Source: Opitutus sp. GAS368
GTDB lineage: Bacteria; Verrucomicrobiota; Verrucomicrobiia; Opitutales; Opitutaceae
Direction of reading: 5' to 3'
NCBI GenBank assembly: GCA_945903545.1
Contig: CAMDOO010000022.1
Location: 1-41,951, forward strand
DNA length: 41,951 nt
The notes under the pieces are model-generated. The model saw only the letters and a list, made by a program, of their open reading frames with translations, searched no databases and had not been told where the DNA came from. Below, piece after piece: positions 32,628 to 41,723 of the stretch (the first letter of the stretch is position 1; each line of letters begins with the position of its first letter). Position numbers and translations under genes: made by a program.

Positions 32628-32827
32628 GGGATGGAAATCATTGCAGCGGACTCACCGAGCCCAACCTGGCTGGGCTTCCGGGGTTGAACCCCAAAATCCG
32701 GTGGCTCCGTGCAATTCGCGGTCAAAACTTCCCGAGATCGGAACCTTCGTTTAATTCGCGCCCTTCGGCAAAAACATTCGGTCCTATCTAATCCGGGAAC
32801 GAGTCGGAGAACGAGAAAGATGGGATC

Positions 32828-34018
32828 TCACGTCTCCCGCAGTGCCGCGGCGATGGGGATCTTTGCGGCGCGGAGGGCGGGGAACAGGCCGCCGAGAAAG
32901 CCGATGAAGGCGGAGAGGGCGATGGCCTGCACGAGCAGGGCGGGGGTGACGCGGAAGGCGAAGGCCACCTGGCTGAAGCTCTGCCAATTCAGGGTCGACG
33001 CGGTGAAGCCATCGAACGCCACGTAAGCGGCGCCGGCCCCGAGGGTGCCGCCCACGATGGCCACGAGCATGGATTCGGTGAGCACCGAGACGATCACCGG
33101 CCCCGCGCCAAAGCCGAGGGCGCGCAGCGTGGCGATCTCGCGGACGCGGGTGGCCACAGCCGTGTACATGGTGTTGAGCGCGCCGAAGAGCGCGCCGAGC
33201 GCCATCATCGCGGCGATGAAGAAGCCGGCGATCTCGATGAACCCACTCAGCGCCCCGGACTGGCTCTCGTAGAACTCGGATTGCCGCTGCACCTGGACCT
33301 TGAGCTGGGGATTGGCCGTGAGCGCGTCCCTGAAGGCCTGGTAGCTCTCGGGGGAGGCGAGGCGCACGGTCGCGGATTGGAAGGAGGACCCGCGCTGGTA
33401 CGAGGTCTGGAGCACCGCGGCATCGGTCCAGAGCTCGGATTCGGCCGAGCCTCCGGCGGCGGTGAAGATGCCGACCACGTCCCACTCGTTGTTGCCGAGC
33501 TTAATCTTGCGCCCGACCTCGAGCCCGGCGGACGTGCGGGCGGCGCCGGCTCCCACCATGATCTCGTTGCGGCCGGGCTCGAAGCGCCGGCCGGCCACGA
33601 TCTGGAGACGGTCGCGCACCAGGAAGGCCGCGGGGCCGACTCCCCGCAGCGGCACGTTGGCGTCGCTGCCGGTCTTCTTGTCGGGGAGATTGATGATGAC
33701 GAAAAGCTCCGCCGAGGACTGGGCCACCCCGCCGGCGCGGGCAACGCCGGGAGCTTCGGCAATCAGCTGGGTCTCTTCCCGGGACAAAACGCTGCTCAGT
33801 TCACCATTTGCGCTGGTCCGCAGCACGATCGCCACGTCGGGCGCGCCGGAGGACTGCATCGTGCCGCGAAAACCGGCGGCAATGGATAGCACGCCGACAA
33901 ATACCACGGCCACGCCGGCGACGCCGACGGCAGTGGTCAGCACGGACCCGCGCCGCTGGCCGATGGTGCGGAGGCTGAAGGCCGTGACGGAGGCGGCTTG
34001 GGAGAACCAGTTGCTCAT
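32828..34018 (-). CDS. ABC exporter permease, MacB/FtsX type (second permease)
   Basis: A 396-residue permease with the MacB plan: one N-terminal helix (VLTTAVGVAGVAVVFVGVLS), a large periplasmic domain about 60-270 including the conserved GRRFEPGRNEIMVG stretch, then three C-terminal helices. The last part shows GALFGALNTMYTAVATRVRE with IATLRALGFGAGPVIVSVL, the family signature, and ends in GLFPALRAAKIPIAAALRET. It is the last gene of a four-gene exporter transcript (adaptor, ATPase, permease, permease). With the other permease it could form a heterodimer. The substrate is unknown. Confidence 0.92.
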   Translation of the reverse strand: MSNWFSQAASVTAFSLRTIGQRRGSVLTTAVGVAGVAVVFVGVLSIAAGFRGTMQSSGAPDVAIVLRTSANGELSSVLSREETQLIAEAPGVARAGGVAQSSAELFVIINLPDKKTGSDANVPLRGVGPAAFLVRDRLQIVAGRRFEPGRNEIMVGAGAARTSAGLEVGRKIKLGNNEWDVVGIFTAAGGSAESELWTDAAVLQTSYQRGSSFQSATVRLASPESYQAFRDALTANPQLKVQVQRQSEFYESQSGALSGFIEIAGFFIAAMMALGALFGALNTMYTAVATRVREIATLRALGFGAGPVIVSVLTESMLVAIVGGTLGAGAAYVAFDGFTASTLNWQSFSQVAFAFRVTPALLVQAIALSAFIGFLGGLFPALRAAKIPIAAALRET

Positions 34019-34068
34019 GAAGCGAGGAGGTAGGGGCCGACGTCCCGGCGTCCCGGGATGATTCGAGG

Positions 34069-34129
34069 GTAGGGGTGGCTGTCCTCAGCCGCCCTTGAAC
34101 CAAGGTGCCTGGGGACACACGCCCCTGCC
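34069..34129. repeat. dispersed repeat, second copy of the GGGG(C/T)G...CGCCCCT family
   Basis: It matches 15689-15745 over most of its length, sharing CAGCCGCCCT, CAAGGTG and ACGCCCCT. It fills most of the gap between the two permease genes, after a small palindrome CGTCCCGGCGTCCCGGG at 34041-34056. Confidence 0.65.
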
Positions 34130-34150
34130 GGGAGAAAGCTGGCAGTCGTG

Positions 34151-35311
34151 CTACGCACTGCGGCGGAGCGCCTCGGCGATGCGCAGGCGCATCGCCGTGA
34201 GGGCGGGGAGGATGCCGGCGACAAGGCCGAGGACGACAATCAGTCCGGCCCCGGCGACGAGGTTCTTGGCGGGGAGGAAAAAGCCGGGAAGGTAGGTGGC
34301 GAGGGCGGGCGCGGCCGCGGCGACAATCAGCAGGGCGAAGCCGAGGCCGAGGACGCCGCCGAGCGCGGCGATGAGGAGAGACTCGGCAATCACAATGCTG
34401 AGCACGTGCTCGTTGGAGAAACCGATGGCCTTAAGGACGCCGAGCTCGCTGGTGCGCTCGCGGACCGACTGGGCCATGGTGTTGCCAGCCACGAGGAGGA
34501 TGGTGAAGAACACGGCGGCGAGGATCGCCGTCACGATGACGGCGATGTCGCCGAACTGCTGGACGAAACCCTGGGCAAAGGCACCCTCCGACTCCGCCTT
34601 GGTCTCAGCCGGTGAGTTCTCGAACTCGAGGTTGATTGCCTTGGCCACCGCGGCGGAGTTGGCGGGATTGTCGATCCGCACGGTATACCACCCGATGGTG
34701 CCCTTGCCGTTCTGACGGGCCTCGTCGAAATAGTCCTGTCGAAAGTAGAAAGCCGACGTATCGAAGCCCTTCTTGGTCGCGTCGAAAATGCCGACCACCT
34801 CGAAATCCCAGGTCTCACTCGCTCCGGCCTTGGGCCAGATCGGGGAGACCAGGGGCACTCGGTCCCCGATTTTCCAGCCGAAGCGGTCCGAAAGGGCGCG
34901 GCCGACGACGGCGCCGGTGCGCGTTGCTTGCCACGCCTGCATCTGAGCCGCCGGGAGGGCTAATTCCGGGTACATGTCGAAGAAACTCGCGGGTGCCACT
35001 GGCATGCTGGCGAAGAAGTTTTTCGGATCCTGGTAGATGCCGTTGAACCACGTTTGCGGGGAGATGGAGACCACCCCGGGGATGCGGGTGATGCGTGCCT
35101 CGTAGGCGACCGGGAGCAGCTGAACAATTGAGACGCGGTGGCGCACGATCAGCCGGGTGGCGTCCGCCATCTCCACGCCGCCAACGAGCGCCTGCTTGAT
35201 CGCGCCGAGGAACCCGAAAAGGAGGAACGCCACCAGCACCGAGAGAACGGTGAGGGCGGTGCGCAGCTTGCGCCGCTTCAGGTTGCTCCAGACGAGGCCG
35301 GCGAATTTCAT
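34151..35311 (-). CDS. ABC exporter permease, MacB/FtsX type (first permease)
   Basis: A 386-residue permease. After the start MKFAGLVWSNLKRRKLRTAL come the first helix (LTVLSVLVAFLLFGFLGA), the periplasmic domain with conserved AVVGRALSDRFGWKIGDRVPL, and three C-terminal helices. RTSELGVLKAIGFSNEHVL is the family motif; the protein ends in PALTAMRLRIAEALRRSA. It is of the same family as the downstream permease but clearly not a recent duplicate. The ATG at 35311 is preferred because the longer frame adds a segment with no likeness to the family. It lies in the exporter operon between the ATPase and the other permease. Confidence 0.92.
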   Translation of the reverse strand: MKFAGLVWSNLKRRKLRTALTVLSVLVAFLLFGFLGAIKQALVGGVEMADATRLIVRHRVSIVQLLPVAYEARITRIPGVVSISPQTWFNGIYQDPKNFFASMPVAPASFFDMYPELALPAAQMQAWQATRTGAVVGRALSDRFGWKIGDRVPLVSPIWPKAGASETWDFEVVGIFDATKKGFDTSAFYFRQDYFDEARQNGKGTIGWYTVRIDNPANSAAVAKAINLEFENSPAETKAESEGAFAQGFVQQFGDIAVIVTAILAAVFFTILLVAGNTMAQSVRERTSELGVLKAIGFSNEHVLSIVIAESLLIAALGGVLGLGFALLIVAAAAPALATYLPGFFLPAKNLVAGAGLIVVLGLVAGILPALTAMRLRIAEALRRSA

Positions 35312-35380
35312 GGGGATGTCGGCGGGTTTTCCGACGGTAGCCGGGGGTGACCCCACTCCCGGGGTTCGGTCGAGATCGGA

Positions 35381-35440
35381 TGTAGCCCCGGCAGACCTCT
35401 ACCGGGGGATCGCGCCGGGCAGAGGTCTGCCCGGCCTACA
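35381..35440. repeat. 60-bp inverted repeat between ATPase and permease genes
   Basis: TGTAGCCCCGGCAGACCTCT at the left pairs with AGAGGTCTGCCCGGCCTACA at the right with two mismatches, loop ACCGGGGGATCGCGCCGGGC. The outer TGTAG/CTACA ends are those of the CCGGGTG repeats, but the stem is different, so it looks like a cousin family. Confidence 0.9.
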
Positions 35441-35459
35441 GTTCTTGTCGGTGCCAATT

Positions 35460-36161
35460 TCATTCCGGTTTCTCCGCCAGCAGACGGCCCTTGTTCAGGT
35501 ACACGGTGCGGCTGGCGCGGGCCGAGGCGTGCGGGTCGTGCGTCACCATGATGATCGTCTTGCCCTGCTCGCGGTTGAGCGCCTGGAGCAGCGAGAGGAT
35601 TTCGTCGCCCGACTTCTGGTCGAGGTCGCCCGTGGGTTCATCGCAGAGGAGGATGGTGGGATCGGTGACAATGGCGCGGGCGATGCCGACGCGCTGCTGT
35701 TCGCCGCCGGAGAGCTGGGTGGGGAAGGAGGAGTTGCGGTCCTTCAGGCCGACGATCTCGAGGGCGGCGACGGCGTGGTCGCGGCGCTGGGCGGCGGAGA
35801 GTGACGTGAGCAGGAGCGGAAGCTCAACATTCCGTTGGGCGTTGAGGACCGGGAGCAGGTTATAGAACTGGAAGACGAGGCCGACGTGCCGGGCGCGCCA
35901 CGCGGCGAGCTGGCGGTCGTTGAGGCCGTCGATGCGCTCGCCGCCGATCGCGACGGTGCCGCTGGAGGGGCGGTCCAGGCCACCGATGAGGTTCAGTAGG
36001 GTGGACTTGCCGGAGCCGGACGGCCCCATCAGGGCGAGGAACTCACCGCGGCGGACCTGGAGGTCGAGCTTCTGCAGCACATGGATTTCCTCGGACCCGC
36101 GGCGGAACACGCGGTCCACGCCCTGGACGTCGACCAATACCTCGTTGTTGTCGTTGCTCAT
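35460..36161 (-). CDS. ABC exporter ATP-binding protein, MacB/LolD type
   Basis: A 233-residue ATPase. Walker A GPSGSGKSTLLNLIGG, Q-loop VGLVFQFYNLLPVLNAQRNVELP (typical of MacB-type exporters), signature LSGGEQQRVGIARAI, Walker B ILLCDEPTGDLD, H-loop IIMVTHDP. It powers the two permeases encoded downstream. In true MacB the ATPase is fused to the permease; here they are separate genes, as in LolCDE or the DevABC-like systems. The adaptor gene upstream points to export through a periplasm-spanning assembly. Confidence 0.94.
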   Translation of the reverse strand: MSNDNNEVLVDVQGVDRVFRRGSEEIHVLQKLDLQVRRGEFLALMGPSGSGKSTLLNLIGGLDRPSSGTVAIGGERIDGLNDRQLAAWRARHVGLVFQFYNLLPVLNAQRNVELPLLLTSLSAAQRRDHAVAALEIVGLKDRNSSFPTQLSGGEQQRVGIARAIVTDPTILLCDEPTGDLDQKSGDEILSLLQALNREQGKTIIMVTHDPHASARASRTVYLNKGRLLAEKPE

Positions 36162-36180
36162 GGTTTTATCGGAGGGGTGT

Positions 36181-36335
36181 CACGCGGAGGCCGCAGGGAC
36201 CGCAGAGGGCGGAAGGTTTGGGGCTCAGAATCCAAGCCAGTTTAACCACGGATTGCACGGATTTCACGGATGGGGGGAATTCGCGGATTGGGACCCTGCC
36301 TGCTCTGCGTTCTCTGCGTCTCTGCGTGAAACCGG
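36181..36335. repeat. inverted dispersed repeats between adaptor and ATPase genes
   Basis: CACGCGGAGGCCGCAGGGAC and CGCAGAGGGCGG at the left mirror CTGCGTTCTCTGCGTCTCTG and CGTGAAAC at the right, giving a long imperfect hairpin. Between them is AACCACGGATTGCACGGATT and TCACGGATGGGG, a second repeated theme (also near 22185, 24140 and 25575). The stretch separates genes that otherwise form one operon. Confidence 0.75.
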
Positions 36336-36352
36336 TTTGAAGGTTTGGGATT

Positions 36353-37567
36353 TCAGGGCAGCTCCGTGACGCGGGTGCCCTCGGTCAGATCAACCGGGCC
36401 CTCGGAGACGACTTTTTCACCGGCATTCACGCCGGCGGCGAGGGTGGTCTCCTGGCCCTGGGAGGATTGGACGGTGACGGCGCGGCGCTCGAGGCGGCCG
36501 TCCTTCACGACCCAGGCGATGTCGCGGCCGTCGGCGCGGCGGACGGCGGATTGGGGGACGACGATGGTGCGACTGGCGGCGCCGGGAGCTTCGTTGCTCT
36601 GGAAGGCGACCTTCAGTCCCATGTCGGGCAGGATACGCGGGTCGAGCTGGTCGAAGCCGACGCGGACGCGCACGGTGGCCTTCTGGCGGTCGGCGGTGGG
36701 GACGATGGCGATGACTTTGGCGCCGATCTTGGAATCGGGATAGGAATCTAGCGTGACGGAGACCGGCTGCCCGGCGGTGACGCGGTTGATGTAGCTCTCG
36801 TTCACGTCGACCTCCACCTCGAGGGATTTCATGTCGACGATGGTGCAGATGCCGGTGCGGGTGAACCCGCCGCCCGCGGAGACGGGGGAGATCATCTCAC
36901 CGGGTTGGGCGCTCTTGGCGACCACGACACCGGCGAACGGGGCGCGAATGATGGCGTCATCGATCTGCTGCTTCCAAATGGCGACCTGGCGCTCGGCGAC
37001 GCTGATGTCGGCCTGCTGGCGCGCGAGACGGGCGGTCAGGCCAGCGGTCTCGGCCTTGGCCTGGTCGAGCTCGGCGGTGCTGGCGGCCCCGGCGGTGCCG
37101 AGCCGGGAGACCCGGGCGAGGGTGAGGTTGGAGAGGTCGAGCTGGGCCTGGGTTTCGCCGAGACCGCTGCGGGCGGAGGCGAGCTGGGCCTCGGCGAGGC
37201 GGAGGCTGGCCTCGGTGTTGGTGGTGTCGAGGTGGGCGAGGATCTGGCCGTCCTCCACGCGCATGCCCTCCTCGATGAGGACACTGACCACGCGGCCGGT
37301 GACCTTGGAAGAGACGGTGGCGAGGCGCCGGGCGGTGACGTAGCCCGAGGCGTTGAGCAGGGTGCGGGCGCCGCCGACCGAGGAGACCTCACGGGCCACG
37401 GTGGTGCGAACGGCGGCCGGCTTGGGGCGCTGGAACCACCAAATGATTCCTCCCAGCACGACGATGGCGGCGATAATCACCGCGACCCACGGTCCGATCG
37501 GTTTGCCTGCCGGAACGACGGAGCGGTCAATCTTCAGACGGTCGAGAGATTCCTTGGTGGGGGCCAT
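36353..37567 (-). CDS. periplasmic adaptor (HlyD/MacA-RND type) of the exporter
   Basis: A 404-residue membrane-fusion protein. One N-terminal anchor (WVAVIIAAIVVLGGIIWWF) is followed by the first lipoyl half (VSSKVTGRVVSVLIEEGMRVEDGQILAHLD), a helical hairpin of about 110 residues, the second lipoyl half (IRAPFAGVVVAKSAQPGEMIS), beta-barrel and membrane-proximal domains (GMKVAFQSNEAP-like region, TIVVPQSAVRRADG), ending in VVSEGPVDLTEGTRVTEL. It links the inner-membrane permease pair to an outer-membrane channel, which is not encoded here. First gene of the exporter transcript, 191 bases before the ATPase, with repeats in the gap. Confidence 0.93.
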   Translation of the reverse strand: MAPTKESLDRLKIDRSVVPAGKPIGPWVAVIIAAIVVLGGIIWWFQRPKPAAVRTTVAREVSSVGGARTLLNASGYVTARRLATVSSKVTGRVVSVLIEEGMRVEDGQILAHLDTTNTEASLRLAEAQLASARSGLGETQAQLDLSNLTLARVSRLGTAGAASTAELDQAKAETAGLTARLARQQADISVAERQVAIWKQQIDDAIIRAPFAGVVVAKSAQPGEMISPVSAGGGFTRTGICTIVDMKSLEVEVDVNESYINRVTAGQPVSVTLDSYPDSKIGAKVIAIVPTADRQKATVRVRVGFDQLDPRILPDMGLKVAFQSNEAPGAASRTIVVPQSAVRRADGRDIAWVVKDGRLERRAVTVQSSQGQETTLAAGVNAGEKVVSEGPVDLTEGTRVTELP

Positions 37568-38087
37568 GCGGGGGTGGCGCCCTGCGGGCGCTCGCCTTCA
37601 GAGGGAAAGGGATTGGTCAGTCGAGTAAAGCGGCAAACGGGCGGAAAGGGCCAGCGGTCAAATGGCGGGAGGAGCGGCAAATACGCCGAGGCTCCGGTAG
37701 GGTGAACACTCCCGGTTTTGACAAGACTACGTCTGGCAAATGAGCCAAGCTGTTCCGATTAAGCTGCCTTCTGTGCGAACTGCAGCAGCCCGAGCTGAGG
37801 CTCTCCAAGCCGGCCCAAGCCTTTGCCTCGAACGTCAGAAAACTAACGAAAAGCGGCCTGACCCTTGGCTCGGCCTCCAAAATCTACGATCAGCGGCCCG
37901 ACTCTTTGCCGATCGTCCTCCGGAAATTCAAGCGTGTGGCCTTCTGGCCTCCGTCTGCTTCTTCGGAATCGGCCGCCGGCTCAAGAACACCTTCCCGTTG
38001 ATCACTCCGCAGACCCACTGCCTCTTTTTGCCCATCACGCGGGAATGTGGCCATGGAAGGGGCGCACCCTTGCATGGCCACCGGAAG
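37568..38087. other. 520-base gap with a coding-like stretch but no complete gene
   Basis: No complete, convincing gene is seen. On the plus strand about 37745-37994 an open frame without start reads LRLSKPAQAFASNVRKLTK then ASKIYDQRPDSLPIVLRKFK, which looks protein-like, and another frame from about 37970 reads DHSADPLPLFAHHAGMWPWK. The change of frame suggests a broken gene. Base composition is visibly less GC-rich than the neighbours. The gap also holds the promoter region of the exporter operon on the minus strand. An ATG-started frame at 37740 reads unlike any family I know and overlaps the next gene. Confidence 0.4.
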
Positions 38088-41000
38088 TCAAGGCGTCGCT
38101 CGGCCGAGGCTCTCGATATAATCGAGCAGCGAAGCGAATTCGGTGACCGTCAGATTACCGGTGAGTCCTTCCGGCATCAGAGAGACCTCGACCCGGGCGC
38201 GGCTCCCAATGTCGGAAGTCGGGATCCGGGTCTGCTGGGTCGTGATATCGCGGATGCTAACGGCATCGGCCGCTTCCTGCACGACGAAGCCGGTGATCGT
38301 CCCGCCCGAACGGCGGGTAATCTGGATCGTGTGGAAGCCCTGGGCGATGGTCTTGTTCGGCTGGAGGATCGCCTCGGCGAGCGCCCGGCGGGGCAGCACC
38401 CCTGAGACGAGATTCAAGGGAGGTCCCTTCGGCACCTCACTGGAGCTGGTGGTGTGGCAGGCAACACAGCCCAGCTCCCGGACAAGCTGGGAGCCGCGGG
38501 CGACGTTGCCGCGCGCAGGCACAACGGCATCAAGCACCGCCGCAACCGGCAGCATGGCGATCTTGGGACCGACCGAGGCCGCCGCCCGAAAGACGGGATC
38601 GATGCTGAGCTGCTGCAGCGCATACTGAGCGGTCCGGGCCACGCCCACATCGGTGTCCTTGGCCGCGGCGATGATCTGTTCCGCCCGGCTGGTATCGCGG
38701 GCGGTGACGGCCCCTAGCATGATCTGGATCCGGCGGCGCGGATCGGCCCAGCCCGCATCAAGCGCGCGGGTCGCGGCATTCCGCGGGGCTTCCGCGCCGA
38801 ACTTCCGGCCCGAGATGGTGAGCAGCGCGGCATCCGCCAACTGCGAGCTGTCGCCATTGAGTTTCGCGGCCTCCTCAATCAGCACCGGGTAAATCTCGTC
38901 GAGCCGCGCCGAGTTGATGACAGCGCCGCGCGCCTGATCGACCGGCGGGACTCCCGCCCCGCCGCGCGCCCCGCCGCCGCCTCGCCCGGCGGCCACGGGA
39001 GGGAACATAATCTGGGCGACCAGGGCCGCGGACTGGGCGGCGTTGAATCGCGAGGTCGAAGTCTGGATCCTCGCGAAGGCATCCGCTCGAGCCGTGGCCA
39101 GTGCCTGCTCCGCCTGGGCCAGGGCATTGGCACGGACGTTGATCGTGTTGCTGTCACCGCCGAGTGAGGCCACCAGCAAGGAGTTGAGTGCCGCGGTCGC
39201 GGCCTGGAGCAACGGCGCGTGCACCGCGGTCATGTCGGTCACCAGCATTTGCTGCGTCGTACTGGCATCCGGAATGGGCGGAAGGGTCGGCGCCACCACG
39301 CGGCCAGGACGAACCACGGGGATAATATTCGCCAGCGGGCCCACCGCGGGCAGGAGGGTGGCCCAATTGCCGCGGTCCGCCGTCTTGGTCAACGCGGTGA
39401 TCGCATCGGCCCGGACATTGGCCGTGTGGGAGGAGTTGGTCACCGCCTTGACGAGCACGGGGATTGCGTTGGCCGGGATTTCATCGGCCTTCGAGAAGTA
39501 GGCGGCGATCTGCGGCACCAGGGCCGGTTCGGTTTCGGCGAAAGAAATGAATTTACTGACGGCGGCACCGGCCGCGACGCCCTGCCGGGCGAATTGGCGG
39601 CCGATCGCGAGGGTCTCCTCCGGCCCGGCCCGGTTCAGCGCGTCGGTCAGCGCCTGCAGGATCTTCGGGGTCTCCGCCCAGGGCGCGGGATTGTAGTAAG
39701 GGCCGACACTGCTGGGCCGGGTGGACCACCACGTGCCATTCCATTGTGCCTCGGTGTTGGCCAGCCGGGCGAGGGCGCCGACAATGTCGGTCCGGCGCTC
39801 GATCGACTGGTCGCCGCCGACCCGCTGGATCAAGGCATCGGTCACCCGGCGTTCATGGATCGCGTGCAGCACCATCAACGCACCCTTGCGGACGGCGGTC
39901 GGCGCGGTGTTCGAGTCGACGACTGCGAGCGAAGCCTCAACGGCCCGCAGGCTGCGCAGCGTCTGCATCGCGGTATGCGCGACGATGGGATCGGCATCGC
40001 CCAGCAGGGGCGTCATCGCGGGGGCGGAGGCCAGCGAATCGGCCCGGGCCAGCGTGATCAGTGCTTCCTTGCGCACGCGCGGATCGGCCGAGCGTAACGC
40101 CGCGGTCACGACCGGAATCGAGATGGAACGGGCTTGGGTGAGGTCGTCGCCCAGGGCGCGGAGGGCCCACGCCGCAATGGTCGGATCGCCGACCAGCTGG
40201 GTGATCTGCGCTGTCGCCTGGGCTCCGCGCAGTTGTTTGTCGGTGAAAAGGGCGGCGATCCGGTTGTTGAGGGGTTTCGTCCGGTCGGCCGCGAGGGCCT
40301 GCAACATCGGGGCGACCTGGGCGCCGAGCTCGGCCTTGCGACGCAGGATGGCACGCTGGGCCTCAAGGCGCCGGACATTGCTCGGGCCGGCCAGCACTTG
40401 GACCAGTTCCGCTGCGGTGATCCGGTCGAAATTGGGCAGCGGGGCCGGAGTGAAGTTATTCAGTGACACCCGGTACACTCCGCCGCCGGCGCGCCGGGCG
40501 ATGACGTAGATCGCGCTGTTGCCGTCCACGTCCTCATCGATCGCGCTCGCCGTCTCGATGAACGGATCGTTCGTGATGTCGAAAGTCGCTCCTCGCTGGG
40601 TAAGCCGCTGCAGGAAGACCGCCGCCTGACCATAGTCCGCCGTGTACGGGGCGTCGTTCCATTTCGCCGGGATCCCCGGCTCGTCGAGCCACATCGAGCC
40701 GACCCCGGATCCGCCGCCAAAATCGGCCAACGGCGCGATCATCTCCTCCTGGAAATTCCGCCAGAGCGAGGGATAGCCGTGGTCCGACATGCCGCTGAGG
40801 TGGTGGAACCGCACGTCCCAACCGCCGCCGTCGTTGGTGTTGTCCCGGGTGAACACGTCCAGCTGCGGGCCGACGACGACACCGTAATTATTGCGCGTGC
40901 CCGTGCCCCAGATCTCGAGACCGCTGCCGTCGGGCCGGAAGCGCAGGACTCCTCCACCCTGCATCTGGAGTTTCCGGCCGTCAGAGCCGGTGGCGCCAAA

Positions 41001-41723
41001 CACGCCGATATCCCCAAGCGCCACATAGATCCAGCCGTCGATGCCGGCCTCGATGTTCTGCGTCGTGTGGTCACCGAACGCCTTGTCCAGGGGCCAGGCG
41101 ATTCCACTGACCAGGACTTTCTTCTCCTCCGCGATGCCGTCGCCGTCGCGGTCCCACCAAGCCGTGATATCCGGATGGCCGAGGACGATCAGGTGATCGT
41201 GGTCCCACAGCACACCGCGCGGCGTGTTGGTGTACAGCACGAAGGGTTTCGCCTCATCGGCAACCCCGTCGCCATTGGTGTCGCGGAGCCGAACCACCCG
41301 GCCGTTGTTGTCGAACCCATTGCCCGCGGCATTGGAGTCGACGGCGACGTAGACGGTGCCGTCAGGCGCAGCGGCGATGGCTGTCCCGTCCACGACCAGC
41401 GGCGGCGTGCTCCAGACCGAAACCTTGAATTCCGGGGGCACGGTGATGGCGTCCATCGCCGTCTGGGCCATGACCGGATCGATCAGGGGCACCCGGGCAA
41501 AATCCTCGGGTTTCGCGATGCCCCCGTTCGGCGGCGCGCCGAACTGGGCAGCGGTCATTTGGCCGCGGATCCATTGATAGTTGCCCAATGGCACCTGGGT
41601 GGAGGGCGTGGCCGTGCCGTTGATGTAAACGACGTTGGAACTGTTGATCGTAATCTGGGCGCGGCCCAGGGAAACGGTGGACAGGAAGATGGCCGAAACA
41701 AGGCCAAGGGATTTCGCATTCAT
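38088..41723 (-). CDS. giant secreted protein: beta-propeller, HEAT repeats, cytochrome c
   Basis: A 1211-residue exported protein (signal NAKSLGLVSAIFLSTVSLG then RAQ). Residues about 90-440 are a propeller of the PQQ-dehydrogenase/DUF7133 type: FKVSVWSTPPLVVDGTAIA, VRLRDTNGDGVADE, WDRDGDGIAEEKK and GWIYVALGDIGVFG. About 450-1050 is alpha-helical HEAT-like, with an Ala-rich coiled part and a Gly/Arg loop. The C-terminus is a cytochrome c with CVACH at about 1086 and MPEGL as methionine ligand. Calcium-like DxNxDG loops are seen. Such proteins are numerous in Planctomycetes and Verrucomicrobiota and are thought to oxidise sugars; the substrate is unknown. The ATG at 41723 starts the signal peptide; a longer frame adds a non-signal tail. 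Confidence 0.88.
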   Translation of the reverse strand: MNAKSLGLVSAIFLSTVSLGRAQITINSSNVVYINGTATPSTQVPLGNYQWIRGQMTAAQFGAPPNGGIAKPEDFARVPLIDPVMAQTAMDAITVPPEFKVSVWSTPPLVVDGTAIAAAPDGTVYVAVDSNAAGNGFDNNGRVVRLRDTNGDGVADEAKPFVLYTNTPRGVLWDHDHLIVLGHPDITAWWDRDGDGIAEEKKVLVSGIAWPLDKAFGDHTTQNIEAGIDGWIYVALGDIGVFGATGSDGRKLQMQGGGVLRFRPDGSGLEIWGTGTRNNYGVVVGPQLDVFTRDNTNDGGGWDVRFHHLSGMSDHGYPSLWRNFQEEMIAPLADFGGGSGVGSMWLDEPGIPAKWNDAPYTADYGQAAVFLQRLTQRGATFDITNDPFIETASAIDEDVDGNSAIYVIARRAGGGVYRVSLNNFTPAPLPNFDRITAAELVQVLAGPSNVRRLEAQRAILRRKAELGAQVAPMLQALAADRTKPLNNRIAALFTDKQLRGAQATAQITQLVGDPTIAAWALRALGDDLTQARSISIPVVTAALRSADPRVRKEALITLARADSLASAPAMTPLLGDADPIVAHTAMQTLRSLRAVEASLAVVDSNTAPTAVRKGALMVLHAIHERRVTDALIQRVGGDQSIERRTDIVGALARLANTEAQWNGTWWSTRPSSVGPYYNPAPWAETPKILQALTDALNRAGPEETLAIGRQFARQGVAAGAAVSKFISFAETEPALVPQIAAYFSKADEIPANAIPVLVKAVTNSSHTANVRADAITALTKTADRGNWATLLPAVGPLANIIPVVRPGRVVAPTLPPIPDASTTQQMLVTDMTAVHAPLLQAATAALNSLLVASLGGDSNTINVRANALAQAEQALATARADAFARIQTSTSRFNAAQSAALVAQIMFPPVAAGRGGGGARGGAGVPPVDQARGAVINSARLDEIYPVLIEEAAKLNGDSSQLADAALLTISGRKFGAEAPRNAATRALDAGWADPRRRIQIMLGAVTARDTSRAEQIIAAAKDTDVGVARTAQYALQQLSIDPVFRAAASVGPKIAMLPVAAVLDAVVPARGNVARGSQLVRELGCVACHTTSSSEVPKGPPLNLVSGVLPRRALAEAILQPNKTIAQGFHTIQITRRSGGTITGFVVQEAADAVSIRDITTQQTRIPTSDIGSRARVEVSLMPEGLTGNLTVTEFASLLDYIESLGRATP

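Noticed and set aside
37740-38405. Plus-strand frame of 221 codons
   Set aside because: Overlaps the 3' end of the giant cytochrome gene on the other strand and resembles no protein; its C-terminal half is an antisense shadow.
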